This document shows positions 10,061-20,210 of a stretch of DNA of 64,000 nucleotides, piece after piece (the first letter of the stretch is position 1; every line of letters begins with the position of its first letter). The position numbers were made by a program, and so were the translations under genes. The stretch lies in assembly GCA_944472155.2 (NCBI GenBank), contig OX235279.1, forward strand, positions 114,382,110 through 114,446,109, given 5' to 3'. The notes below the pieces were generated by a model. It ran no database searches. It worked only from the letters and a program-made list of their open reading frames with translations, and was not told the DNA's origin. This DNA is from Trichobilharzia szidati (taxonomy: Eukaryota > Platyhelminthes > Trematoda > Strigeidida > Schistosomatidae).

Positions 10061-10970
10061 CTCATACATACATCCCCATACAGACTTTTTTTTCAGTCGC
10101 AAGGAGACTCATTTGTACTGATGTTTCTGTAGCAACTTTGTTTACAGAGTGAGGTTGTTGGCCTTACGCCCAGGAAGGGGTTTTTACAGAGGACGGACGG
10201 CCGCAACGTCAACCTTTTCTAACCGAGTCCATTTCTCCATAGCAAGGAGAAATAGCATGACTGTCGTGCTGGTTATCCAAGGGAAACACCTCACTGATGT
10301 TACATCCCTGTGTATCTTTGTTCACAAACTCCCAGCATAGTGTAAACAACTTACACTGTGAGTGTAGGTGATTTTGGCCTTACCCCAACCCCACTATCCA
10401 AACAGCCTTCTGATATGATAGAACTTCGCAGTTTTAGAATAGGAAGGAAATTTGATCGTGGATACGAAAAGTAAATTAGGTCATGTCAGATTGTTTTACT
10501 GCACGTAATGGAGCCGAGGTCGATTCCAGAACTATCCATTGGCGCCATTTGTGTCAGCATGGCAGACTGTGCATGTAAGTTGAGTAATACATTGAAAACT
10601 GTTTGAAAACCAGTTGCTTCTTTATTTCAGATCAAGAAGACTCCTTGTACAGAATGTTGGCCAGCGTTTTCAAATGGTAGCATCGGATCGTTCATGGATT
10701 TTGAGTTTGAATTTACTTAAATGGTCATTTCAGTTAAAATGTTGGGTTGTTCGACCTCGACCAGAAGGTATATAGGAGTGCAGGCTCGGGATATAATACC
10801 AGAAAGAGAAAGTATGTAAAAATGAAGAGAACATTAATATTTTATGTACATATAAGTGTTTATAAATGTATATCATTGTATAGTAAATATTACCTATAAT
10901 CTAGTTGTTTTTTCATGTATTTTTGCGAAGACTTAGAGTTTATTTAGTGTCGTTATATTTAGTAATGAGT

Positions 10971-12019
10971 CTAGGCATTATAGTTTTCTAATAGCTCATG
11001 CGTTTTAGAACTAAATGGTGCGGTGTGATTAGCATGGCCATTGGGATGAAACAGTTTATATAGCAAGCGTTTGAAGGTTATAATAGAGTGACAGGTCCTT
11101 ATTTCTAGGGGTAAACTGTTCCAGATCTTAGAGTACATGACTACGATGAAGTTTGCACGGAGTGCTGTTTTACAGTTTTTCCAAGAAACTGTGCACGTTT
11201 GGTTACGAAGGTTGTAAGAGCCTTCCGGTGAGAACTGTATGCCGTTGCTGTCTGAGAATGATATTTTATGCAAGATTTTAAAGAAGAATGTCAGGTTAAT
11301 GCTCAGTCGTCTCATCCAGAGTGGGTCGATACCTAGAGTTATACACCTTGACGTGTAGTTCTTTTTCGCAGTCAAATCCTAGTATTTTAGACGTGAATTA
11401 TCGTTAAACACTTTCTATTTTAAGTTTGTCACTTACGCGAGTGCTGCTGAGAATAAATGGACAATATTCAAGTAGTGGTCTGACACAAGTTTTATATAAT
11501 ATAAGTTTCGCTTCGTAGTTGTGGAAATTACTGAGTATGCATCCTAAGAGCATCCTCGATTTATGCGTCTGTTTCGCCACTTGTTCAGAAAATGTCAGGT
11601 CACTAGAGTACCCGAGTCCTAGGTCAACAACACTTTGGAGTTTAGGCAAGTCAATTGATTCAAGCGCCAGTTTGATATTTATTGAGGGTGCACCGAAACA
11701 GATCCAACCACATTTTTTAAGGTTGAATTTTAGGTTCCATGTGGAGGACCATGCAGTAACTCTATCTAGTTCTTCCTGAACAGCTTTCTGAAAGTATCCC
11801 AAGTCCGAGAAGCGGACTTGTGGGCTTAAGGTAGTTGGCTGCAAACGTCTCGTTAAACAGTTCACACATGTCTGCATGGTTGCTGTATAGTTTACCCTTG
11901 TTTAGAAAGAGAGAAAATTTATGGCTTTGGCGATTCATTCGTTTCTGTAGGATTTCTGTGACAGCACGTACTCTGGTGGTGCTGGCTAGTGCGGCGCATT
12001 CCTCATTTCTCATACGCAA
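10971..12019 (-). pseudogene. CR1-like family A ORF2 remnant with RT core deleted (copy c)
   Basis: Three frames (11,762-12,019, 11,404-11,877 and 10,971-11,375) read as ORF2. They start with MRMRNEECAALASTTRVRAV and DMCELFNETFAANYLKPT, then jump straight to LGYFQKAVQEELDRVTAWSS, NLKFNLKKCGWICFGAPS and LLGCILSNFHNYEAKLILY. The end carries RNQTCTV and YSKIWNSLPLEIR. Compared with copy a, about 250 codons are lost between NYLKPT and the post-catalytic segment, including the catalytic box. What remains is the RT thumb and C-terminal region, with frameshifts. Confidence 0.75.
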
Positions 12020-12235
12020 GTTATGAGCTTGCGAGATAGAGCTAAGAGTACTAAGTACGGATGAGGGTGCACCACACTGTTCCTGTATTCATGCAAGGGG
12101 GGAGCCAGCACTACCGGTTTAGGAGTGTTAACATCCCTACCAGCTGTTTTTTCAACGCTGACACGGACGCAGGTGATAAAAAATGATTGAGACCTTGTGA
12201 AGGCCATGGTTTATTATTCCACCTATTGTTTGATA

Positions 12236-12822
12236 CTAGTTGTGTCCTTGTATGCGTTTCGTGTGTGTGTTAGTTCCCAGCAGACTTGTACCATATATCC
12301 GATCAAAATTTATTTGTGTGCCATAATGTGAATACCCTGAGTTGTTGGTGGTGGAGTTCTGACTATTGCCACTTGTACTATTGAGGGTGGCATTTTTGTG
12401 GCGTTGGTTATCAATGTGTGCCATGGTGCTATTTCGCACGTTGTGGGTGCCAATACCATTGACCGTGGGAAGTGTGGGCTTATTTATACTGCCATTGTTG
12501 TTGTTGGCATGATTTGGGGTCATATTCTCCTTTTCTCTACCAATGGACTTATGGCTAGGAGAGGACAGGGTCGACTTTCGAAGGATTTTGACTTTTTTCC
12601 GGGATTATTTGGTGACATGTCTATATCTACGGAGATAGGTGGTATAGTGTTATTGGCTATTTGATAACAGTTTAGTGGCCTTTCGGTTGGTGTCGCTCTC
12701 TGAGAGGATAACTCTGTGTGGTTTGAGAGGGGTGGTGCGGTGGATTCTAAGGTATCTCTCAAAGGATTGGGTATAATTGCTGCTTGCAATGTCCTATTTT
12801 TAAATAATAATATATTTTCCAA
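12236..12822 (-). pseudogene. CR1-like family A ORF1, C-terminal half (copy c)
   Basis: Two overlapping frames (12,520-12,822 and 12,236-12,523) carry a polar, Asn/Ser/Thr/Pro-rich sequence. Examples are IPNPLRDTLESTAPP, IPPISVDIDMSPNNPGKK and TTNNSGYSHYGTQINFDRIY. The motif QINFDRIYGTSLLG is matched in copy b near 22,830 as NFDRIYGTRLL. This is the low-complexity ORF1 tail, with no enzyme motif. It is broken by a frameshift near 12,520. Confidence 0.6.
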
Positions 12823-12839
12823 TCTACGTAGGACACACC

Positions 12840-13711
12840 AGTTGTACAGGTATGGATAAGTATTGTTTACATTACATGAATTCGATTTATAGTGAAATTA
12901 CATGGTTGCTGTCCTCTCTGACATCAGTTAGTGAGTACATTCTGATAGTTAGTCGTTCAATGGAGCACATAAAGAAATATAGAAATATTGCCTTCGCATT
13001 TACGAAATACCCAAGTATGTGTCGGATAAATCACAAATATTTGGGAAAAAATAAAGCTTGAAGTCGATTCCTCCATATAACTTTGTTGTGTGCGGCATCG
13101 TGTCTTGTTCTTGTTTTATGTTCAAATTGAGTATTAATTTAAAATGAGTGATTTATTTGTATGATTTTGACATCATTTTTATTTCAAGTAACACCGGATG
13201 TTAATGCAACTGAATGCAGATTATTATTTATCATTGTCAAGCAGATTTGTTTTACTGCACTCAAGTCACCCATAGCCCGCCATTTGTCACAGCATGGTTG
13301 TTCCGTACGAGTAAGTTGATAAGCACGTAGAAAGCTATATAAAAACCATTTTAGACCGTTGACAGTGCTTGTATAAGATGCTGTACAGCGTCTTGTTATT
13401 GTGACAGTGGATTTCATCAAGGGTGCTGAGCCATTACTAGCCAATCCTTGAGGGATAATATATGATTTAGTGACTTCAATTGTTTCTCAGCTTCAGTCGG
13501 AATGTAGATCAATGCAACTTCTACTACATTGTAAATACAAAAGAAATGTACCAAAGGGCAAAGGTAAAGTATGTGGAGTGGGACATATTTGTTTATATTC
13601 GATGTACATTGTAATTTGATGAACAAAAATTTGTTTCTACTATGTCTTTTTATGCATTTATGCTACTAGTTTATTTATAGTCTTTAGAGAAGTAAGGGTA
13701 TTTAAGCGCGT
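12840..13711 (-). other. 3' untranslated region of CR1-like family A copy a
   Basis: The noncoding stretch after ORF2 is matched, reversed, by 24,720-25,385 after copy b and partly by 10,470-10,970 after copy c. It contains the recurring sequence around AATAAAGCTTGAAGTC at about 13,050-13,065 (plus strand). The open frame 12,852-13,061 inside it is a conserved-sequence accident. I see no start context or domain in it. Confidence 0.65.
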
Positions 13712-16560
13712 TTAGGTACTGTAGTAGACTAATAGTTGATTCGTTCTAGGAATAAATAGCTTATTTATATAGTCGGTAGAGTGAAATAGTGTGTACAGAG
13801 AGCGTTTGAAACTTAAAACTGCATTGCAGTTCCTGACATCTGGGGGCAGATTGTTCCATATTTTAGAATACATTACTGTGAAGAAGTTTTCGCGGAGTGT
13901 TGACTTAGATACTTTTATTGTCACTGTGCAAGTTTGGTTACGCAGATCGTAGGAGCCTTCTTGTGCGAATTGTATGCCCTTACTGTCTGAGAATGATATT
14001 TTGTGTAGGACCTTATAGAAGAATACTAGGTTTATAATTAGTCGTCTTGTCCAGAGTGGTTCAAGTTGTAGAATCATGCACCGTCAGATATAGTCTTTCT
14101 TACATTCGTAGCCAAGTAGTTTTGAGGTAAAATATCGTTGGATACTTTCTATTCTTAGCTTTTCACGTGTGTGAGTGCTGCTAATAATGAATGGACGGTA
14201 TTCTAGTAGTGGCCTCACACAGATTTTGTACAGAATTAGCTTGGCTTCATTGTCGTGAAAGTTCCTGAGTATGCATCCTAAGAGCATCCTCGACTTTTGA
14301 GTCTGTGATGCCACTTGCTCAGAGAATGTTAGGTTACTCGAGTACCTCAGACCTAGGTCAACGACACTTCGGAAGCTGGTTAGGCTAGCAGATTGAAGCG
14401 TTAATTTCATGTCGATTGAGGGCGCGCCGGAGCAGATCCAGCTACATTTTTTAAGGTTAAATTGGAGGTTCCATAAAGACGACCAAGCAGTCACTTTATC
14501 TAGTTCTTTTTGTACAACATTCTGGAAGTACCCTAGGTCATCAGACTGAAATGTATAAGCTACTTTTGGTTCATCTGCAAAGATGAATAGTTTCCCATGA
14601 CAGAAGCAAGCGCACATGTCGTTAATGTATAGAGTAAATAGAAGGGGTCCAATGACACTACCTTGTACTACACCAGAAGTGATTGGGCTAGGTTTCGAAG
14701 TTATAGATCCGAGTTTAACTATTTGGGACCTATTGGTAAGGAATGATTTAAGCCATCCTAATAGTGGGTCACGTATTCCTAAGGATTTCAGCTTGTGCAT
14801 TAGTAGTAAATGGTCGACACGGTCAAATGCCTTTGAGATGTCAAAGTAGATGACAAGTACTAGTTGTCGTTTGTCACGACTGCTGGTCACACAGTTAATG
14901 AAGTCTAAGTGGCATGTTAAACAAGATCTGGATTTTAGGAATCCATGTTGGTTCGGACTTATAATGTTGCAGCTAAGCATATGCCTGATTAGGTTGTCTT
15001 TAACTAGTCTCTCCACAATTCTAGATGCTATAGGTGTAATATTGATCGGCTTGTAGTTATTGATTTCTGTTTTCGAGCCAGATTTGTGTTTAGGCATAAT
15101 AAACGTTGTTTTCCACACATCAGGGTAAGTTTGGGTTTCTAAGGACATTGTGAATATTTTAAGTAGTAGTAAGGGAATGTCAGGGCCGCCATATTTATAA
15201 AAATAGGATGATATGCCGTCAGTACCGAAACCTATTGAGCATTTTAGGGTTCTTATAGTTTGTTTAATGTTAGTATAGTTAAATTCAACAGTATTAATTA
15301 AGTATGGTGTGTGTGGGGAAGGAGTTTGTTCCACATTAGTAGCAGGGTGTACATTGAGTAACTGGACTGTGTGCTTAAGGTAGTTACCTGCAAAAGTTGA
15401 GTTAAATAATTCACACATGTCTGCGGAATTAGTACATAGCCTACCTTTGTCTATGAGGAGGGAAATGCTGTGATTTTTGCGATTCATTCGCTTCTTTAAG
15501 ATTTCCGTGAGTGCATACACTCTAGCAGGACTGGCTATTGCGATGTGTTCTTCGTTTCTCATACGGAAATTTCGAGCTTGTGATATGGAAGTAGGTGTGC
15601 TAAGTATTAAACCTAGTGTGCCGAAGTCGTGGGAATTGAAGTAACTTGTTGAGAGTTTCTTCAGTTTCATACGATCCTTTGGTTTTATGAATGATTTCCT
15701 ATGTGGGGAAAGCTCAAGTGTTTGGAGTGGAATGACAGCATCTAGGCATGTGTTCGATTTATGGTAGAAGATGCTCAGAGCTCTCGAGAGGTCATCAGTA
15801 GTGAAGTATTCGCTCCATTCGGAGGATCTTAGCACTGATTCTACGAAGACCCAGTTTGCCTTACTATAGTTCCTATATATTACTTGTCGTGAAGTGGAGG
15901 TATGAGCTGCATTGCTATTCAGTGGAAGTGGCAGAGCACACATCACTGTTTTGTGGTCACTACCTGAAAACTTAGAACCCACTTAGATTGAGAGGGGGCT
16001 TATATCGTGACAGAATATTAAGCCTAGTACATTGTCACCTCTTGTAGGGATAGTGACAGTTTGTTTCCAGCCGAAAATGTCCAGTGTCCCTAAGAGCTTG
16101 TCGTATTTAGTTGGCCCTTTTAATAAGTCTCAGTTGATTTAGGGTAGGTTGAAGTCTCCACATACGATCTTATGCTCGTATGGAAGAGTGGATACTTGCT
16201 CCAGTACATTTATAAGTTGTATCTCGTAATCACTAAAGGTGCCAGGTGCTCGATAGATACATCGTATTAGTAGTGTAGCACTTTTGAAGTGTACGTTGAC
16301 CCACAGAGTGACGTGCATGTCATTGAGTTCCCTGTTTTCTAGCTGTAATACAGTAAGTGTGTTCAGGAAGTACATCAGGCAGCCTCCTCCCTTACCACTC
16401 TTCCTGTCACAGCGAAAGTGTATGTACCCATCGATGCTTATCTCTTCGTCTGGTATATTGGAGTGACACCAGGATTCGGTAATAATGATTATAGGGGGTT
16501 TGCATACCAGCGTCTGTGCTCTGAGCATCGGTAGTTTGTTAAGGATAGATCTAGCATTAA
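13712..16560 (-). pseudogene. CR1-like family A ORF2 endonuclease-RT (copy a)
   Basis: Endonuclease: IIIITESWCHSNIPDEEIS, RCDRKSGKGGGCLMYFLN and KIVCGDFNLP (16,139-16,528). In-frame stops follow around 16,138, and a TAA lies at 15,983-15,985, just before VGSKFSGSDHKTVM (the S-D-H block). From 15,982 a 632-codon frame is open to 14,084. It carries RT blocks FIMPKHKSGSKTEINNYKPI, NQHGFLKSRSCLTCHLDFIN, YFDISKAFDRVDHLL and SGVVQGSVIGPLLFTLYIND. The catalytic box is FADEPKVAY, with Glu in place of the second Asp expected in F-A-D-D, so polymerisation should fail. The C-terminus continues after a stop in 13,712-14,077 (RNQTCTVTIKVSKS, YSKIWNNLPPDVRN). It encoded target-primed reverse transcription and is now dead. 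Confidence 0.85.
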
Positions 16561-16815
16561 TAAGTATTCAGTAGAGTTGAGATTTGAAGTAGTGTTTGAA
16601 GTGTTTAAGCTCGTCAATAAGGTTTAGGTGTGGATCGGCATCCACTGTTTCCGCGTGGCATAACAACCCTGTGTTGCAACTAGTTTGTCCACCTATGTCT
16701 GTCGAGTTACTACCCATTTTTAGTGAGTAATGGGTTTGATTGTCAGATAAACTATACGATGACGTAGTTCTAGGCTTGGGTAGGTTGGAGACCTCGGTTG
16801 AAGTTTTTATTTGGC

Positions 16816-17496
16816 CTATGCTTGTACAGTCATTGGGTGTGGTTGATAGTTCCGTGTGTTTATTCCACAATTAGACTCAGTGAGATAATTGTATACGCGC
16901 CTTTCTATGACTGTCTTATCCACCGCAACCTTTATTAGTTTGTAGTTTCCGGCTTGCGATAGAGTGTGTTGGGAGTGGATGAATTTTCCGGCCTCTGCCG
17001 GTGTTTCGAACTGAAAACGAATAGGACAACACTTGTCATGTTGACTCTTCTTCAGCTTGTAATACTTAGTCTTGGAGTTGGGCATTTTCGCCTCACTAAG
17101 TAAGATGCGCTGTACCCCTTTCAGTGCGTCATTGTCCAGAACTTTGTAGACAATAGCATTTAGCTTAGCGTCGAGTCGTTTTGTTACTTCTGTAGTAACA
17201 AAGTTAGTTAGGTTATCCACCTTAGATACCGATTCTTTGTCAAGTTTGTTAAGGTTTACAGTTTCCGTGAGGATATTTAGAGGTGTCAGTTCACAGACCT
17301 GAGATCTGATATCGCTGATCTGATCTGATAATTTGGATATTTTGGTATTGGTTTCAGAAATTCCAGGATTTACCGACCTACTGTTTTTTATTTCCCTTAA
17401 CTCGGCCTTAAGTTCTCCTATAGACAACTTTAGAGGTTCTATTTCTGAAGATAGTACTGAAACAGAGCTTGAATGCTGGAGCTTTTTGATAAGCAC
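16816..17496 (-). CDS. CR1-like family A ORF1 protein (copy a)
   Basis: An open frame of 226 codons. Residues about 10-100 are heptad-like and Leu/Lys/Glu-rich (LSIGELKAELREIKNS, ISKLSDQISDIRSQV), suggesting a coiled coil for trimerisation. A core similar to the family B ORF1 follows: LDAKLNAIVYKVLDNDALKG, then CCPIRFQFETPAEAGKF. It ends near INTRNYQPHPMTVQA, where a stop or shift separates it from 16,568-16,870. An upstream overlapping frame to 17,620 may supply missing N-terminal codons, since this frame starts close to the coiled coil. Expected role: nucleic-acid chaperone for the element RNA. Confidence 0.6.
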   Translation of the reverse strand: MLIKKLQHSSSVSVLSSEIEPLKLSIGELKAELREIKNSRSVNPGISETNTKISKLSDQISDIRSQVCELTPLNILTETVNLNKLDKESVSKVDNLTNFVTTEVTKRLDAKLNAIVYKVLDNDALKGVQRILLSEAKMPNSKTKYYKLKKSQHDKCCPIRFQFETPAEAGKFIHSQHTLSQAGNYKLIKVAVDKTVIERRVYNYLTESNCGINTRNYQPHPMTVQA

Positions 17497-17620
17497 ACAA
17501 GGTGTAGGGAAGGTTTCTGAATGAATAATACACCAGCACTGCGATTAGGAATCGCAGTAGAGGTGTTGAGCATTCATAATTACTTCTATAAACAATACAA
17601 TCGCCTGATTGGTTTCTCAA

Positions 17621-18346
17621 GGCTATTTGTGGGTTCGTGGGTCGTTTTGGTTTGGGTTTCTATTGTTTAGAGTTGCCATATGTACTATCAGTCAGCACGT
17701 TGACAGGTGACTGAGTTCGTGGCTTTTTTGAATGACTAACAATAACTAATTAGTGAAAGAGTTATTGGTTAAAATTATGGAACTGGAGAAACACTTGTGC
17801 AAGTCTCACAGTAAAAATAAAAATATATAGCGAATCAAGCTAAAATGTAACGCAAACGTTGAACGTACCGCGTACTAAATATTATATTCTCAGTTTCTGT
17901 ACATGAAGGACGCCAGTTTACAGGCATCATCAATATGATGGAAAACATATACGAGTAGGCATATACACAATTCATAAGTAAAAACACAGTTTTTTGTTCG
18001 GCGAAGAAATTTCTTTTCAACGACTTCATTTTCAAGCTGTACAGTCGTATTTATATTACAGAAAAGGTCATTAAGTGGCACTAAATAATTGCTCAGTCAA
18101 TATACATATATGTGATAAGAATAACGATTATTAAAATGTTATAAAGGGTAGAGTTGAAGTGGATAAATTCCAAAATTATTAAAGATTGTTTTATAAGTGA
18201 ATTGAAAAATGTTTTAAAAAGGTCAAGTGTTGTCTAAAAGATTTTATAAAATAAGAGTACGATTACGATAAGAATGAAGATGTGAAGTGAAGTGGAAAGA
18301 ATTCAAGTGGTAAAATAAAATAAAGTAAAAACTAGAAAGAACATTA
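17621..18346. other. AT-rich spacer with one copy of a short structured repeat
   Basis: No gene recognised. A structured repeat lies at 17,885-17,950 (minus) and is described separately. The rest is AT-rich sequence, possibly the 3' flank of the minus-strand PLE that follows. Confidence 0.5.
17885..17950 (-). repeat. Short hairpin-forming repeat, copy 1
   Basis: Minus-strand consensus TGATGATGCCTGTAAACTGG followed by CGTCC, YTCATGT. GCC pairs with GGC and ATGA with TCAT to make a small two-part hairpin. The same motif recurs at about 30,474, 30,888 and 31,066. Confidence 0.6.
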
Positions 18347-19573
18347 CTATGACCAAGGTAAAGAAAGGGGTTTGACAAAACGTTTTTGAACACATAATTT
18401 AGGTTTCTGTTCATGTATAGCTAAAGCTTCGGCTATGTATAAGTGAAGAAAACGTAAACTTTTGGATCGATTCGATTTTGCCATGTAGATAACTTTGAAA
18501 GATGAATCACGTGGGGCTAAATGACCTGACTCTAACAGGTGATCACAGATAGACGACTTCGCGGTTCTACGTTCGCCTTTCATTAACCAGACTGGATAGT
18601 GTTCAGCTACACGTTTTTGGAGATTACGCTTACAACGTCCAATATAAACCGCTCCACAAGAGCAGGTAAAAGAGTAAATACACATGGATGTGGACAAAAG
18701 CGGTAATCTATCCTTGACGCATTGTCTAATCATATTTCGGCTGGTAAAAACTAGTTGTAAGTCAGCTGCAGGAAAAGTACGTTTAATACATTTAGATAAA
18801 CGATTTTTAATCAATTGCGAAATGGTGTTGTGGTGAGAGCAAGCTGCTAGCCAATTGGTAGACAGTGATCTACGCTGATTGGTGGAAATTAATCCAGGCT
18901 GATTTAACAACCGATCACAGCTGACCTAGACGTGGACAAATATGATTCGCAGACAAGTGGCTCGCATTTCCGAGAAATATCGAAAACGAGAAAGCAGAAG
19001 AAGACTGCCTTTGTTTGCAAACAACCAATCAGAAGACCGCCTTCTTTCTGCGGGCAGAGCCTTATTAATGTACGTAAAATACATATAAATACCTGTTGGT
19101 TTTTGTAATAAAACTGATCTGTTGCCTGGCCCTTGTCTTCTGTTGTTACAGTGTCACCTTTGAATGCCAGACTCATAAACAGTTTTTTCTTCGGCACTGT
19201 AATTTGTCTGGGGGCGTGTTCTTTCTTGACGTTACGTTCGATAAACCTTGTAGGATAACCATTATTAAGGAGATTTGATCGAAGCTTATCTAGTTTACTA
19301 TCGATTGTCTCTGCAGAGCAGATTTTACGAATTCTAGAGCATAAGGAATGAATAAGATTTCTCTTTCTCCCTAACGGTACCCAACTGTTGAAGTTAGTGT
19401 ACTGCCCAACTACTTGCTGTATACATCCTGTGAACCGTTGTTTACACTTATTTAGCTTCGGCGACCTCACGAGATTCGTTGCCGAAGAAAGTGGTTTCCA
19501 GTGTCGTTGACTTTCTATTCTGTGTCGGGTCATTAATAAATGTATTCCCAACACCTCAAATGGAAATTCCACT
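18347..19573 (-). pseudogene. PLE-2: RT thumb and GIY-YIG endonuclease, interrupted by an insertion
   Basis: The minus strand starts at MEFPFEVLGIHLL (decayed RT end). It reads VGQYTNFNSWVPLGRKRNLI, SKLDKLRSNLLNNGYPTRFI and then KKLFMSLAFKGD at about 19,157. The protein resumes at TISQLIKNRLSKCIKRTFPA (about 18,825) and runs through the GIY-YIG block CIYSFTCSCGAVYIGRCKRN, ICDHLLESGHL and ALAIHEQKPKLCVQKRFVKP to the PLE ending LSLPWS at 18,347. Apart from 322 foreign bases between the two halves, the frame is open. The missing piece is the upstream RT palm. This is a different PLE family from PLE-1, with about the same architecture. Confidence 0.8.
18829..19150. mobile_element. 322-bp insertion in PLE-2, possible MITE/SINE-like element
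   Basis: It splits the PLE-2 reading frame between the codons for KGD and TIS. GTGT occurs at both junctions (18,825-18,828 and 19,151-19,154) and could be a short target duplication. The ends share only TGT, so terminal inverted repeats are weak. Inside, GATTGGT and ACCAATC form an inverted pair (about 18,880 and 19,025). No AG acceptor is present at the expected end, which argues against a spliceosomal intron. Identity unknown. Confidence 0.45.
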
Positions 19574-20210
19574 TGCTAATACTGATTATTAACTCTTGCC
19601 AATGTTGTGAGCTACAGAGTTTGGGAGATTAGCTTCATGTGTTACATTGAGTAGTGCATTTAGAAGAGACGTTTGTCTTTGAGTTATATTGTCGTTGATA
19701 TACAGTACATTCTTGTTGTCGTCATAAATTTGATAGCAGTAATTATTATAAGTACCTATGTTTTGGGAGGATGGTGCATAACAAAGCATACTATTGCAGT
19801 GGTCAAAGATTAGAAATATTCGTTTGAATTGAGAAAGGTGCTAACCCAAGGGAACGCTGAATATTCAAAAGTCGAAAGATCACGTAAGTGATAAAGCTAT
19901 TAGCGTCGTTTAAATGCGAATGGTTAAGGTTATTTATTTCAAGGTGATGGCAACTTGTTGATATTTTGAGAGACGTTTTGAGTGATAGGAACATAGATGG
20001 CATAGTACAACTGAATAAAAGTATATAATAATATGTATATTCATATAAACATAAATTTACATGAAAATGCATGCCATTTTTACAGGCACGATCAGGTATG
20101 ATATAATGACAAATAGTAGATTGTCTACAAGTTAATAATGTTTGAACAGCTAAATATTTGATATATATATAAATACACTCATTGTCTGACACTTGTCGTA
20201 TCAATATTGA
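19574..20210 (-). repeat. Dispersed repeat upstream of PLE-2 (matches 52,030-52,760)
   Basis: The minus-strand sequence matches the plus strand from about 52,130 to 52,760 at moderate divergence. The match runs through the PLE-2 start, for example CACTGGAAACCACTTTC near 19,500 and CTGGAAACCACTTTCC near 52,660. The pair therefore looks like the upstream part of one PLE family, although I cannot read a clean RT palm in it. Open frames such as 19,803-20,204 have no motifs I recognise. Confidence 0.5.

Larger units (their letters stand above)
7100..10370 (-). mobile_element. SR2-like RTE-clade non-LTR retrotransposon
   Basis: The element reads on the minus strand. A 5' leader lies at about 10,100-10,370, an apurinic-type endonuclease begins at the MYETGKAVQIANDMKDM segment (about 10,050), and RT with its C-terminal tail continues down to about 7,190. 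The 3' end lies near a short AT-rich repeat at about 7,125-7,145. Order and motifs match SR2, the RTE-clade element of schistosomes. Several frameshifts and stops split the single ORF expected in this clade. Both outer ends are approximate. Confidence 0.8.
10470..12825 (-). mobile_element. CR1-like family A, copy c (internally deleted)
   Basis: Minus-strand element lying directly downstream of copy a in the same orientation. It has an ORF1 C-terminal part (12,236-12,822), a short linker with a block also seen in copy b (12,090-12,200 against 22,960-23,060), part of ORF2 (10,971-12,019) and a decayed 3' untranslated region to about 10,470. The ORF1 start, the endonuclease and the RT core are missing. 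It begins abruptly at 12,825 where the 3' end of copy a stops. Confidence 0.75.
12826..17620 (-). mobile_element. CR1-like family A, copy a (near full length)
   Basis: The most complete CR1-like copy here, on the minus strand. ORF1 lies at about 16,816-17,496, an ORF1 tail or linker at 16,568-16,870, ORF2 at about 16,560-13,712, and a long 3' untranslated region from 13,711 to about 12,826. The 3' untranslated region contains a conserved stretch (12,852-13,061 read on plus) that recurs at the end of copy b and near 30,545 and 31,325. The copy ends in a TATTATT-like tail against copy c. Confidence 0.8.

Noticed and set aside
12852..13061. 69-codon ORF repeated at 25,147-25,356 and 30,575-30,787
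   Set aside because: Recurs because it lies in the conserved 3' end of CR1-like family A; antisense to the element and without domains.
14550..14600. An intact, active RT in copy a from its 632-codon open frame
   Set aside because: The catalytic box reads FADE rather than FADD, and stops interrupt ORF2 upstream and downstream.
18829..19150. Spliceosomal intron in PLE-2
   Set aside because: The sense strand has a possible GT after AAAG but no AG at the required downstream edge.
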